DNA from: Lasiosphaeris hirsuta
Lineage: Eukaryota; Ascomycota; Sordariomycetes; Sordariales; Lasiosphaeriaceae
Direction of reading: 5' to 3'
DNA: 64,000 bases
Assembly (NCBI GenBank): GCA_030549175.1
Contig: JAUKUA010000001.1
Span: 992,001-1,056,000 of the forward strand
Made by a program: the position numbers and the translations under genes. Below, piece after piece: positions 44,374 through 57,839 of this stretch; the stretch's first letter is position 1; each line of letters starts with the position of its first letter. The notes beneath the pieces were generated by a model, which made no database searches, was not told where the DNA came from, and was given only the letters and a program-made list of their open reading frames with translations.

Positions 44374-47300
44374 TCAGGGGTCTAAGCTCTTCTTGGAGAA
44401 GGCTGACAAGCCCCGTTTTCTCACAGTCGTAAGGTTGAATCGGCGTTGACCGGCGGCGCCGCCACCATTTCCTTGCGCCGAATGAGACGACTCGATTCTA
44501 CTGAGCCGCGCCGCCGATGTGAAGTCGTTACTGGCTTCGATGCTGGGTCGGACACGGTCCATCGAGGCCCGTATCCTGTCATAGGATGGTCGAGCGCGTT
44601 CTATCGAGTGGCGGACGGGGAAGTCCTGCGTCAGCTCGTCTTCTTGCTCATGCCGCGGCTCGAGCGAGTTCTGCTGCTCGAGCGACATGCGGTTATGCAT
44701 GGTATAATTCGTACCGTCGCTCCCATTCTGGGTACGCGTATTATGCGTGGCCACCGACGGAGGATAGATAGGCCGCCTGTCTTCATCCACACTGGCGTAC
44801 TGGGCATGCTTTGACTTCTTCGCCGACGTGTCTGACGAGCCCGACGACACACCCTCGATGCCCTCGGCGACAGCGACGGCATTGTCGGCCGCTACGGCGT
44901 CGAATTTGCCTTGCTTGATCTGCTCCCGAATGATGTCGATATCGTAAGGGAAGATCTGCTTCTGTATGCACTTGATCGTAAATCGTGGCAGCATACAGAT
45001 GGCGGGCGTCACGATCAACGTCATCCAGAAGGTCAGTTCTTGGTAGACCTGCGGGGCTGCTTGGTAAAAGGGACCCGCGTAGGTAAAAGCGGTGTAGATT
45101 CCAGTCCAGAAGAAGATGAAGAGATCGCTGAGGACGAAGACCAAGATCATCACCCAGTCCCAGCGGTAAGTGTTGATCATGATATATAGGTTGATGGTGA
45201 TAACAGCAGGGTGGGCAATATAGGCGCCCAGCCGGCTGCGTTCAGCGATGTCAAGTCCATTTCCGGCGGCGGTGGCAGTAAGGGCGACGACAACGAAGGG
45301 GATAAAAAAGCTAACGACCGACTGGTAGATTCCGTCCACCATGTAAGCCCTGTGATATGTTAGGGTAAGCGAATAAAAAAGAGCCAGCATTCTGAAGATG
45401 ATACTAACCAAAACTTCAACTGCGTCCATTCCATCCGCTCGATGCCGCGCCGGTAAAGTTGAGGAACAGCCAAGGAGACCGCGTCGCTCACGTCCTGATC
45501 CAGGACGCCCATAAGGATTACTGGAACCGACGTGAAGAGCAGGTTGAACATGAGAATGTAAGTCGAGTCGAAAATGTACGAAATGTCGAAGTTGCAGAAA
45601 ATCTGGTACCAGAAAATGGCCCACGTCCAGACCATGTTCTTGTAGAAGAAATTGCTAATTGTCTCCGCCAAGCGTCGATAGGACCATCTGCCGTGGACGA
45701 GCACCAGGCGCTGCAGGAATCTGAACTGCCCAATGGCATAATCAGACGACATGACGGCTTGACGGCCTTCTACGCCAGCAATACCGACACCAACGTCGGC
45801 CTCCTGGATCATGGCGACGTCGTTGGCTCCATCTCCGATCGACATAGTCATGACATCCAGGCCGTTCTTCACCATGGATACGACGGCCGCCTTTTGGGCA
45901 GGACTGACGCGGCAGCAGAGCACCGATTTGCATTGCTTGCACAAGAGCAGAAACTTCTGCCTGAGGGCATCGTTCAGTACCCACCGCAGGGTGAAGCCAT
46001 CAATGACAAGACCATGTGTCGGCGCTGGGGGTTCGTGATCGCTTATTGCCTTCTTGAGCTCTTCGTCGCTACCCGTCATGCCGAAATTCACTAATCCCTT
46101 GTCAAGGCCTTCTTCAGCTTGGCGGAGGTACCCTTCCTCTGATGTCTCGCCGCTCTCGTCTTCTTCCACTTGCAGACGAATGAGATCCATGTCGTTGTGC
46201 AGTAGGTTGCACGAGAAGCCGATGTTGATTGCTGTTTCAACCTTGTCGCCAGTCAAGACCCAGAGCTTGATACCGGCGTCAGCTAGGAGAGCAATCGTGT
46301 CGGGGACTCCATCTTGGAGGCGATCTTCGATGGCGGTTCCTCCAAGGAGCGTGAGCTCCTGTTCGATCTTATCGGCAACTTCCTCGAGCCTCTCGTCGCG
46401 GTTCTCAAGCGCCCTGGCGGCAATGTCGTGCTCCTTACGCCAATCGAGGTACTCTTCCTCAGAAAGCTCCCTCTCGGCGATACACAGTGTTCGGAGACCC
46501 TCAATAGCAAACGTCTCAAGGTGCTTGGCAGTCTCTGCGCGAAGTTCTTTTTGCTCACCCTTCTTGAGGCGTGAGTAGATGACGCTGTCGGCGCCTTTGC
46601 AGAAGAGGATGATTCTACCGTCGGGCATTCTGATGATTGAGCTCATCCTCTTCCTGCTCGAGTTGAACTCGATAGTATTGAGCACGGGATAATGCCTCTC
46701 CTCGCCCATGACATTGAGGTCGATTGCATCGTTATGCATTCCGAGCACGGTGAAACCCATGTCACGGGCCGTGGCAACCAGTGCGGCCTCATCTGGTGAT
46801 TGCGCCTTGAAGATGATCTTGGGCTGGTCGCCGAGCTGCTTCTCTGAGATGACTGTGTGACAGAGGGCAAGCGCGAGCATGAAGTGCTCGTTTGCTTGCT
46901 GCTGAATTGGCCCGTGGTTGCCAGCGAGGTCTTCAACAAAGTCGGGTGCGATGAATGTCAGGTCATCATCGTAGAGGTATGGGTTGTCGTGAATTTCTCG
47001 GAGACCGCGGAGTGCTCTGACTTTAGCCTTTGCAATCTCGCCCTTGACCTGACGAGACTCTTGCTCAACGTCGATGCCGAGCCTTTTGTTCATGCCAGCT
47101 TGGGCTTCCGTGTAAGCCTCTCCATATGGCTGACCGTTGATGGTGGCTTTCTTGAACTCCATTACATTTTGCGTGAGAGTACCTGTCTTGTCGGAGAAGA
47201 TGTACTCGATCTGGCCAACGTCATCCGATATGTTCCACGACTTGGGGATACATGGCTGGTCGATCACATCATAGTACATCCCCAAATCGCTGTAGATGAA

Positions 47301-49125
47301 GTAAGCCTGGAGCGTCCTCACAATCTCGAGCGAGATGTAAAGGGAAATGGGAATCAAGTTTTGAAAAACGATGATGGCGGCCCAGAAAGTGATGAAGCCT
47401 GTGAGTCCTGCGGTTCCCCCGATAGACCCAAACTCGAACCAAGCCAGCGACGAGTCTGATTTACCCCATGCGATACCATTGGCAATTGCTGCGATTAGAC
47501 ACATGACGAAGAGAATGCCAAAGTTGCAGATGACGTTGAAATTGAGCTCGCGGGCTATGCGGGCCCGCTTACTGGGCGTGATGCCGGCATTCTGCATGAT
47601 TTTGGTGTCGTGGCCTGTGAAGACAACCACGCCAAGAGCCCATTCGGTGTTGCGAAGGTTGCACCCACGCAAAAGCATGTTGTCAATGGTGACGGGTTCC
47701 GACTTCTCTTGTGGCTCACCATGAGGGTCCCATGGCAGGCTCTGCTTCCATTTGATCGCGCCACTATACTTGTAAAGGTTCGGTTGCGGTGCCTCGCTGT
47801 CGATCATGAATTGAGCGCGCACGCAATCCCTCGCGTGCTTCAGGGACCGGCCGGATCGAACAGCAGACCTGACCTTCAAGTTTGTCTCGCCATCCAAGTT
47901 CTTGGTCTCGACATAGCAGGACCCATCCGGATCCGATGTCGCAAGGATGATAATATCAGCTGGGAGTTCGTCATCGTTGTATATGCGAACGAAGTCGCCG
48001 ACTACCAAGTTCTTCCAGTGGTCCTTGTGAAACCTGGCGCCATGGGTGATTGGCAAATCGTGGTTGACTAGATCTCCCTTTGCGTTGTTGAGAGCTGTTT
48101 GCTGTGCGGAAGTGAAGCCGGGAGCCTCAGTCATTGATTGCCCCTCCTCCATCTGGGTCGAAAGTCGTGGTAGTGGTGACGGTACTGGCGTCATCTGAAT
48201 ATCTTCTCTTGCAGACATGAATGACTGCCGCGTGGTTTGAATAGAGGCGCGCGGGTCGTGCATCGCTGAGTCCGCGTCCGCCGACTTGGGCTCCTTCTTC
48301 TTCCAGAGGCCCTCGATGGCATGCCATACTGCGCCAAAGATTCGAGTATTGGCCTTTTTAAATCTCCGCCAAGCCGAAACATTATCATCCTCCACGTTCA
48401 CATTCTCCCAGCCCACCAACCGATGCACGGGCGCGTCGTTCAGCTCGATATCGAGAATAGTTCTCCTGTAATCCTCGATAGCGTCTTTTATGGCGGTGAC
48501 GCAAATAATAAAAATTAAAGGAGCTGCGTTGAGTCCGGGGTTGACACCTCCGAATATAGGGAATATCTAAACCCAGGTCAGTCGGTAGCCCATGGAGATG
48601 AGGAGATGAGATTGAACATGTTGAAAAAGTCATGTCAAATGGATATGGGCACAAACTCACAGCTAAAATGACAAGGAAGAGGAAAAAAATGTTGGCGATA
48701 TTGTGGAATTGGAACCACAAGTTTTTAGGAATGAAAGAGAGCGGCGTGTACTTGGCCGTTCGAATCTTGTTGCGCGTGTATTGTTGAAGAGGACTACCGT
48801 CGTCGTCCTTGAGCTCATCGGGCAGTGGGGTGTTGAAATAAATCTTCCTCGGCACGCCGTGAGTCTCGTTGGCGGCATCGGCGGTGTTTTCCTGTTCCGT
48901 ACCATCAAGTTGACTCTGCTGCAGCGACTCGGCACCGGTGCCAGCAGAGCCTCCAGATGTTCTCTTCTTCTCGGTGGAGGAACTTCTGTGTTGTTTCCTG
49001 CCCACAAGCGAGAGTCGCTTCATCGTGCTGCTCTTGACCGTCAACTTGCGAGTCGCCCATCTCGTTCGCTGCATCGAAAGTTCGGGCCCTTGGGCATCGC
49101 CCTCCTCCGCCTTATTCGGCTCCAT
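44374..49125 (-). CDS. P4-type ATPase, phospholipid flippase (Dnf1/Dnf2-DnfA type)
   Basis: Three exons: 49125-48661, 48566-45409 and 45349-44374; about 1,532 residues. P4 hallmarks are present: membrane-spanning PISL motif (LIPISLYISLE), phosphorylation site DKTGTLT at about residue 612, actuator-domain LDGETNLK (the P4 form of TGES), nucleotide-binding KGADSVIYSRL, and hinge GDGANDVAMIQEADVGVGI at about residue 1065. Ten membrane helices are expected. It should flip aminophospholipids or phosphatidylcholine to the cytosolic leaflet of plasma membrane or late Golgi, usually with a Cdc50-type partner, and so support vesicle formation and polarised tip growth. The large size and a 170-residue Ser/Arg-rich C-terminal tail fit the Dnf1/2 class rather than Drs2 or Neo1, though subclass assignment is by eye. 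Introns have GTGAGT/TAG and GTTAGT/CAG ends. Confidence 0.95.
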
Positions 49126-52100
49126 GGGATACGGATCGCGGGCAGAGCCCGATCAACCCGAGCGGTCCGCCGGGCTGGCCAGAATTGGCCCTGTCGCTGT
49201 TCTGACGCCACTGCAATTGAAGTCGCGCTCGAGCTGATTTTGGGGAAGATGACTCGGGTGCGGGAGATGGGGGCGAGAGAAATTGCCAATAATCGTCGGC
49301 GTCGTCGTGATCGTCGTCGACCGTGTCAAGGAGGAGGATTTCTGAATTCGACGAATTCTTGGTGTTGGAGCGAATGCAAGCGTTCGCAGGCGTTGGCTAA
49401 GTGGAAAGGGGGTGCGTCGAAGGTCGAGAGGATCGAGACCAGGAGCGATGGGAGCGATGGTTGGTTATCCTGGGCAGCTGGGCGCTGCCTCGTACCCGCG
49501 AAGAACGAATTGAAGGGAGAGATTTTTGGAGCGTGGGGACTTGGAACGGGCCAGTGCTGCTGCTGGGCGCTGTGCTGCTGCTGGCCACTAGTTCCGGCGT
49601 TAGGTATGGGTATGTATCCCCGGGTCAGCCGGGGTTTTTTTCTTGCTGTTGCAACTAAGCAGCAAAAACAGCGCGAGGGCCGCAGAAAAGATGCAGAAGC
49701 CCCCCAGGGCGGGCTTGGATTGTCAGCGAGCCGCAAGGACACTCTTGGACACTCCTGGGCAGGATGGGCAAAACCTGGGAATGCCCTGTGTTGGCGAGGA
49801 CACGGCGCGAACCAGAGGGCAGCGAATCCCAGCGATGCTACAGATCCGTGTGAATGCGATACTGGACGCACACGGCCTATACAGCGGCACGGAATGGCCC
49901 CAGAGATGATGCTGAGCGTTCAGTGCGGGCAGAGCGACGGGAAACAGCGAAACAATCGCGCTCCGTGATGTGGTCTTGGGTCGAGGCCAAAAGAGGCTAC
50001 AATGCGAAGCTGGCTGCAAACTAGAAACGGGGGTGGTTGCTGGACGCCGGACCCTGAATTGGTAATCAGCGAGCGGCTCCCTTATTCGCCTCGCCCTCCG
50101 CCCTCCGCCCTCCGCCGTAAGCTCTCATTTCACGGCGTCGCGGCACGAGGGTGGGGCGTTCCTCTTGGTTCCTCGGCGTGCATCACAAAACCGCCAGCCA
50201 GCCACTTCGCAGCACGCAGAGTCCGTCTGGCTCGCCTGGGCACAACATACGCGCGTATCGACGCTCCTACGATTATTCAGACCACAGCAGAGAAACCATG
50301 GGATCCGAGCAAGCGTGGGGTGTGAGATGCGTCATGATGCCCGACACTCATGACGGGCCTTTCAACGTCGGTCTGAAACCAACACCGGCGGCCCAGCCAG
50401 GTGGGTAACTTTACTGTGCTCCAAATCCCTACTCAGGACACTGTATCCGTATCGACATGCAATCCCAATCGAAGCGAGTCGAAGTAGGGGTTAATAACTT
50501 GTCAAGGCGGAGCCGAGAGACTATTCCCGACAAGCCTCCATCCCAGGCCGGGACGGATTGGATAGACAGCTAGCTAGTCACTGGCAAACCTGGAGATGCT
50601 TGAGATCAATTTGCAGCGTGCAGACGCGAATTTGGTGCACCCTAAGGCCAAGCGACCAGTTGCGGAGCGCCGCATCCATTGGGCATTCAGGATCTTCGGG
50701 TGTAAGGCCAAGATCCGGCTACTTTCCTCAGCATTTGGTTGATATGTGTCCGCTCAGTCTTGCCGTATCTCCAGGACCAACCCTCGGGTTGTACTTAGGA
50801 CCCGCGTCCCGAGATCGCGTGGGGAATCTTCGATGCGCTAGAGAAACCCGGGCGACGATTCGGGTGGTGACGATACAGCGCTACGACCCTTTGAGGGCCG
50901 TTGGCGGAGCTGGCCCCTTCCCAGGGAGGCAGGTCTTTGTTTTCCCCTTCTTTTTTTGTCTGCCACGAGCCGCCCGAGGCAACGGCTCTTTTGGAGGGGC
51001 TCGAGGGTTGTCAATAGGGATTTAAACTGATACGAGTGAAACAATTACTCATTCCATATTAAACATTGAAGCGGCCCCTCACCCTGCCACAGTCTCACGG
51101 CTGGGAAGACAAGACCCGAATGTGCAGCAGCACTCAAGAGCCGGCGCGGGGATGTAATGGACAGGCGGGAAGGGGAAGGGAGGGCCTTAAAAAGCGGAAG
51201 GAGGCTGGCAAAATTTGGACTCTTTGTTGCCCCTCATCCCCAGGCTCCTTCCTGCTTCCATCATGGAAGAATTATCTCCACTTCACTGGTGCTGGATTGG
51301 GTCTTATCGTTTTCGCTGATAGACCCTATGAAGGTCCCAGCCCTCTAAACCAATTCGCTATGATGCACGATAATGCATAGGTGTTCCCCTCCGGTCTCGC
51401 CACACAACCCCCTCCCCCCCCCTCCCCATAGGAATGCCCCAACCGCGCGAACGGCCTGTGGAACAATTGGAAAGGGTGTCGTGTGCCGCCGGACGGCAAG
51501 ACTCGAGGGCTCGAGTCGCCCCTGGCCGCTAAAGGGGCGCATCTGTGTGGGAGAGAGATAGAGATGCGATCCTTGACGAGGGGAGTGATTCAACTTTCCT
51601 AGAGACTTATAAGTACCTCGTAGCTCTGTAGCCACCATCGCCAGTCGCTGTCATCATTTCTGCTGCCATCAGCAGATTGGTGATAACTATCTTTCGACAC
51701 AGTATAATCGTCACTTTCGGCAATCATATTTACCGGGTCTTACTCGGCCGCGACTTGGGGATGTGTGACGACTGTACCGGCTTCGGGCTACGCTGAGATG
51801 AGATAGGATGGGGTTCTCGAATGCCCATCCCCCCTTATTCTTGCCATTAATCCACCCTGGCCCGAAATGGAACCCCAAGTTTCATCGAGATCCAGGAACC
51901 AGCCGGCTAGTGAAACTTATGCGAGTCCGTGCCTGGAAACTCGACCTCGCAACGTGCTGCACACCATGACTCTGATTAAACTCATCGGCCCTCCTGTCCC
52001 AGAGTGTCGGACACGTATTATGACGCCCAGCCGACTTATGATCTCCAGGCAGCCTGTCATCTCGTCTTCGATTGGACATTGTAGCAGCATGTGTCTGGCA

Positions 52101-53145
52101 TGCCTCAGCAGACCGGGGGCTGGTGAACAGGCGGCATCTTGAAACTTTTGAAACTTTTGGCAGATTCTCAGATGCCCTACAGGGCAAGGCAAGGCAAGGC
52201 GAGACAGCATGCTCAATCGGCATGCATTTGGCAGGGGCTGGGACGAAGCTAAAAAGTGTTCCTTGTCTTGCAGCTGCCATGATGTCGGGTCATGCAGGGG
52301 TGCGGCCAAGGCGTCGTTGTCTGCTTCATCTTGGGCTCGCACCAGAATCCCATTGTCCCTAAGCGCTTTCACAAGCGAAAGGCACGAGGAGAAGGACCCT
52401 TTGAGTACTCCCACAATGCTGGAAGCGAACTGGGCGCGGCCTTAGTGTCAGCAGTCAAAATCAAAGCACCTTGCTCAGGCGACAGACGACATGCATCCCT
52501 TGGCGAATGTGTATGAGCTGAAAGCGCCGTCTCAAGCCTCACGGAAGCTGAATGGACAAGCTAGGAAATTCGGAAAACTTCCAATAAGAAACTCAAAGTT
52601 TGATTATGGTATCGTCTCTCTTGATATCTGCTCACGACACGATTTTCAGCAAATATGATGATGGGGAATATGAGCAATAGAAGGCGTGACTGAATGCTTG
52701 ACTCGAAGGTCCTGCAGATCTTGAAGTGATTGTTTGAGACAAGAAGCCCCTTGCTCCTTCACCCGCTGCCCCTCACTAGAAGCGCTAATTCAAAGTTCTT
52801 CACTGCGCAACGGATACTTGCTCAGGCTCTTGTCCGAGACATGCATAAAGGCCACTTATGCACTTGTCTTCAATAGCTATCGGGATCTTCCGCAATCGAC
52901 ACGAAGACCCTAATTTAGCTGATAAGCTATTTTGACGCGGTTTGGTGCAACCCGACGCGTCGAGTGCTCGCCAGGTTACCTTAGAGCCAAGCACAAGTCA
53001 CGGACCATTTGGTAGAACCAGTACCCGCAATACACGTTATACCCAAGGCAACCATATTCATCAATAATGAGGTCAACGACAAGGTTTCAGGGTTGAGGGA
53101 AAATGAAGATGGTGTTTTCTCGAATTTAGCTGCCGAGCCGCGAAA
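49126..53145. other. Gene-poor intergenic stretch (4.0 kb)
   Basis: The divergent promoters of the flippase (minus) and the CANIN candidate (plus) must lie at its two ends. Frames of up to 421 codons (48703-49968 plus) overlap the flippase first exon antisense and run into random-looking sequence; they show no domain. Small repeats are CCCTCCG x about 3 near 50092-50116, GAAACTTTT x 2 near 52141-52159, and GGCAA x about 4 near 52182-52200. No supported gene, tRNA or mobile element. Confidence 0.45.
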
Positions 53146-55195
53146 ATGCCGAGAAACAGTTCCATCACAGCCTTCTTTAGGCCAGTACCCAAGAGCTCAC
53201 AGAACTCGCAATCCGTCTCTTCACATTCAGAACAGCCACAACTTCACCAATTTCCACAATCCCCGCAGCTACCTCGAGCTCCGTCCCGGGCACCTGTCTC
53301 GCCCGCATTAGGCCCGCCGTCATCGCCCCCACAATTCCTCTCGTCGTCGCCGCCAGGGCCCACGGTAGTGCGGGGTCGCGATGCCGTCATCCGGGGCTCT
53401 GATGAAGAAGACGATGAATTCCTCTCCTCAGACGATGACCTTCCAGATATCTTCGGCAGGCCCGGCGCCAGCGGCACCGGTCCCGGTACCACCACCGTTC
53501 CCGTCCCCCCTACCGGGCCCGGACTCCTCAGAACCCCACGTGCGAAACGGCCCGCACTGGAATTTCTCACTTCCCCGTTAACTATCATGCCCAAGCATAA
53601 GTTCGACATAAAGGCGCTCATGAAGCACGCCGAGGCCGATAGCGCCGTCGAGGCCAGTGAGCAACGCATGGAGTCAATCCTGGCCCGGGAGACTGCCCAA
53701 GCAGACAGTGGTGATGTCGCGAGTACAGTCGCTGGTTATGGTGGCGGCGCAAGCAAAGCAGACATCAACTTGTATGACACGATGCTGGATGTCTTCTCTG
53801 ACGCTGAGGACAGCGAAGAGGAGAGCACTCGCAACAAGCTGCTCCGCGCCGTGAAAAGGACCCAGGCGGGCTCACAACGCAAGCAGTGGCGATTTTTCCA
53901 CCTTCAAGACCGGAGCCAGGCTGATCGTGGTGGCCTCTCCAGCATCGAGGCCCGAACCCCTTTTCCCAGATCGGCGGCTAAGGGCACTTGGGAGTTTCTT
54001 GCCCCGAAGGGCAGGTCTGAGTTTTTTGAGGACGGGCTGCCATTCAACATCCAGACTCGGATGCAAAACCTGCCGGATGAGATTTTCCTCTGGGTCCTAC
54101 GCGAGGTGCCATTTGAGAAGTCTCGGAAACTTCGAGAAGAATACATTCGGCTTCTCAACGTCTGTCCCGAACAAGCTGGCCGACTGGTTGACGAGGACCT
54201 CGTCGAGCAACTGTTTCGGGACGTAGGAGCATCAGAGATGGCCTTCAGGTCACCACCTCAGCCCACCGGTGACAAGAAGTTTGAGGAAAGAGAGATATAC
54301 CTCAAAAGGGACTGGACACCCCTTCGGTCCGTCCTCCAAGTCCTTGTTCAGACTTCACCAGGCCTCGGTGTGGAGTCCCTCACAAGAAGCGTGACCCTTC
54401 TTCTTCGTCTGGGCATGGACGAGCTCATCCATGAGGATCAGGCAGTCACGGGGGACTTCGATGAAGCTCTACAATGGCTCGTACACTTCGTGCCCAAATC
54501 AGCCTGGGACAGCTTTGTAAGTCCCCCATCCACCCTACCCAAGTCCCCGCAACTAACTCTATCAGTGCGGCAACGTCTGCGCCTCCCTCCACAGTCACGT
54601 AGAGGAAGCCTCCCTACACTGTGACGCCGTGACCTCCATCCCGCTCCTCACTCCCCGCCTAGTCGAGCTCCGGCGGCGCCTCGCCCTCGTCTGCGTCTTC
54701 GGCGACCCACAACACGCCCTCGCACCCCCTCAAACCAACTTCAGCATGCGCGCCGTCATCGATCGGCTCGATGCAGACGAATTCCTCGTCGACCGCAACC
54801 ACACCGACTTCTACGAGCTGGCCGCCCTGACGGAGCTCCTCGGCATCGCCATCGGCGACGGCAACCCCCCTCGCCCGCTCACCCCCAACGGCACCATGCC
54901 CTCTTCAAAAGCCATCAGACAGTACAACGCCGACGTCGACGAGGTCTCCCGCAAGGTCAAGATCATGTGGTCCAACATCCACGAGCGCGGCGCAGCCGAT
55001 GACTCGCGCCTCGACGTGCGCGTCAAACTCAAGGACCTCGAGCGTAAGCTGCAGCACGCCACGCGGACGCGGCCGCCGCCAAAGGCGAATATCTTTGGGA
55101 TTGAGGAAATTGACGAGGATGAGGTGGATCGCCCGAGACAGCAGCGGTTTATGCAAAGGTTTTTAAGAGGGGGGAAGGGTCGTAACCCGTCCTAA
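53146..55195 (+). CDS. CANIN-domain candidate (Nse6/SLF2-like) with PIP-box-like N-terminus
   Basis: Two exons, 53146-54516 and 54566-55195; the intron is GTAAGT...CTAAC...CAG, 49 nt, phase 0. The product is 666 residues. Residues 5-12 read SSITAFFR, resembling a PCNA-interacting box (hydrophobic, two residues, two aromatics) but with Asn where Gln is usual. Residues 20-150 are disordered and Pro/Ser-rich with an acidic DEEDDEFLSSDDD patch. From about residue 260 to 600 the protein is helical, with WEFLAPKGRSEFFEDGLPF and LPDEIFLWVLREVPFEKSRKLREEYIRLL followed by helical-repeat-like segments and a final coiled segment. This pattern fits the CANIN domain (Nse6/SLF2) that links Smc5-Smc6 to DNA-repair sites; the assignment is from memory of the family, not alignment. 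If correct, it acts in the nucleus in recombination and replication-fork repair. Confidence 0.7.
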
Positions 55196-55694
55196 TCTTT
55201 TTTAACTAGTAGGGAGGGATTTGTGTTTTATGGTTGGGAGGAAGGCGTGGGTTATGGTGTTGGAGATATGAATGATATTGGCCCTGTGGGCGTGGCTCCT
55301 TCGTAGAGCAGGGCCGTATAACATGCTGGCAAGTATCATGATAAGTTAATCGCTAGAGGGGCTCGGGATTAGAATATACCGACAAGAAGTCAAAAGAATT
55401 ACATGTATGAGCATCCACGAATGTTTATTAGCACGGTGGCACTACCAATCCACTATCATCCCCCAACCAATGGTCCCTGTATCATACAAACTGCGAAGAT
55501 ACCTTCTTGGTCCCCATCTAGCCCCTGAATCCGCTCGATCTCACTCGGCTTGGCTTGCCATGTCTGAAACAATGCCTACAGAGCAAAAAGCCATTGGCAA
55601 TGGGCCCTGTGATGGTCGTGAACGGGAGCTTACAATCTTCCCCTCATCTCATCTCTTAACCCCTCAATGACATCAACAAAAAAAGCCTCACCGT
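55196..55694. other. Short intergenic region between convergent genes
   Basis: 3' flanks of the CANIN candidate (plus) and V-ATPase subunit E (minus). No supported gene. Confidence 0.5.
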
Positions 55695-56645
55695 TTAGTC
55701 AAAGAACTTGCGATTCGGGTTCTGGCCAAAAAAGGCCTCGCGCATGGCGGGTAATGCACTCTGCCTAAGGAGGTTCAGCCGCGCCTCGAACGTGTTGTCA
55801 ATGTCGATCTTGCCGCCGAAGCCAACAATCACGACGCCGCCGGCACTACATAGTAAAATATCAGCACTACATTCCTCTCTCTCACCCACATCATCCAGGG
55901 GCAGTATTTACCTTCCATCGGCGACGGGGTTCTCTTCGTCGATGGTGCTGGTGATAGGCTTGCCAACCTTGGCCTCATACTCCTTGTTTGCGGCTTCGAG
56001 AGCCTTAGCGACGAGCTTGTAGTCGGCCTTACGCGCGCGGACCTGCAGGGTGGGCTCGTTGAGAGCGTAGAAGCCCTCGAGGATGAGGTTGCTCAGGATC
56101 TTCTCATAGCTGGCGGCGTCCTTGGAGGCGGCACCGAGGCGCTGCTGAGCGGCCTCGAAGATGTCGTCGAGCAGGACCTGGCGGGCGCCTAGCACGCGCA
56201 GGCGTGACTTGTTGGCCACGGTCGACCGCGCGATCTGCTGCGACATGGTCGCCTGCTTGAACTTCTTTTGGTACGTCGAGTCGATGGCGTCTGTCTCCTG
56301 CCGGACCAGCTTGGACTTTTCGATGGCGAACTCCTCGTTGGCCTTGATCTCGATCTCGCGCGCCTTTTCTTCGGCTTCTTGCTTGATGAAGGCCGTCATC
56401 TTGCGGAGCTCTTGTCCGACCTAGAGGAAAAGAAATCGTGAGCCAATGCTTTCCCCCAAGAATGTGTCCCGGGAGACAGTAGGCCGTCCGTGTTGCGCCG
56501 CTCTTCCCTCCATCCCTCTTGTCGAGGGGGTAGGCTGCAGCGGGACTTCGAGATGGACCGATAAACGAATAGGGGCGCCCCTTCATGAGCCATGACAGAC
56601 TGGTAAACTTACCTGGTCGTCGGACAATGCGTGGATCTGCGACAT
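55695..56645 (-). CDS. vma4: V-type proton ATPase subunit E
   Basis: Three exons: 56645-56613 (33 nt), 56420-55912 and 55845-55695; 230 residues, the usual size. The N-terminal half is a long helix ([31 protein letters not shown]) typical of the peripheral-stalk subunit. The C-terminal half ends with [22 protein letters not shown], the conserved head segment of subunit E. It pairs with subunit G to form the stalk that holds V1 against Vo and so acidifies vacuoles and endosomes. The tiny first exon codes [11 protein letters not shown], a good match to the family start, which fixes the start codon. Introns have GTAAGT/CTAG and GTAAAT/GTAG ends. The gene shares a 1.2 kb divergent upstream region with the NIPA gene. 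Confidence 0.96.
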
Positions 56646-57839
56646 CTTGGCGACAGTGGTTGATTTATTAGGGAATTGTTGAGTCTAGCTGCACAAGGCG
56701 AATCGAAGAGGAACGAGCAGAGGGAAAGTCCCTCGGGGTAGCGAAGCGCACGAGAGCTGTGTGGTCGAGGAAATGGGAGTTCACAGGGGGTAAAATCAGA
56801 GCAAGGCTTGTAGGACAACAATTTGGCAAAGAATCGGCTGCAATAGGAGTGTGACGGGCTGGTGGCTGCCGGACTGTAAGTTGCTGGAAATGGAGTTGAC
56901 GATGTCGATGTCGGCCAACCGTCGACTTGGACGCAACGCAGCGCAGCTCTCCCAGTCGAGATAGGGAGCCGCCCTCCAACCAAGCTAGCTCTGGCTGGCA
57001 CTTGGCAACAAGAGCTTGGGGGGGGGCGGGCTGGCAGATGCATGCACCAGCCACATCTCGACCCCACCATTGCCCGCATGGACGCATGGCTGAAAACAGC
57101 CACAATAAGAGCTGAGCCACGGATGCGGCCTTAGGGTGGCAGCGCATTAACGGCTGACGAGGCGCTGGCTGCCAGTCCAGTGGCCAGCTTGACTGACGCA
57201 GTGCGCTGGCGTCAGGCGCGGGTATTGGCGTTGACTCCAGAGTCGAGAGCCAGGGGGGCGTGTCCAAAGTGTTGAGCAACTGAGCAAGTTGACCTCAACC
57301 TCGAGTCCGGCCTACGGGTGTTCTGACCTCAGTCCACAACCTGAATACGTACCTGAACCTAGCGACCGACAACCGTTCCTCCGCCGCATTCAATCCAATC
57401 CCGGTTTCCGTCCACGAAGGAACAAGCCGCCGAGTTAAGCTTTCGGCCCAGATTCATCTGCCACTCACGTCTGCGGCCAGTGGCCATCTCAACACGCACT
57501 CGAGGCCTGCACGCCAGCCAGCTGTCTTTTTTGGCCGTCCCTGCCGAGCGCTGTCTGGGAACAGGAGGCTAGGAAGATTGGCCCATCGACCGTTTCCAAC
57601 AAATAGCGAGTCGGAGCGACGTTGACTCGGCGGAGAAGCCACCCTTACAACGCCGCTCCTTTCTAGTGCCCTCGAACCATTCGAAACCGCTGACACCGCT
57701 CACCTACAACAAGCCACCTCATATCCTTCTCTACCCGCTCAAATACACTACTCTCTTCGCCGTCCTCATGGGAGCGCGATAAGCAGCCGTCACCTCGCCT
57801 CGGCTGCTAGATGACTACATACTCTGCAGCGCAACGGCA
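56646..57839. other. Divergent promoter region (V-ATPase E / NIPA)
   Basis: 1.2 kb between two divergent starts. A 9-base G run lies at about 57018-57026. Frames on both strands overlap each other and show no domain. It should hold both promoters; no specific element is called. Confidence 0.5.

Noticed and set aside
48703..49968. 421-codon plus-strand frame over the flippase first exon and its upstream region
   Set aside because: Half of it is antisense to the conserved flippase exon and the rest is Gly/Arg/Cys-rich with no domain. It starts by chance in GC-rich DNA.
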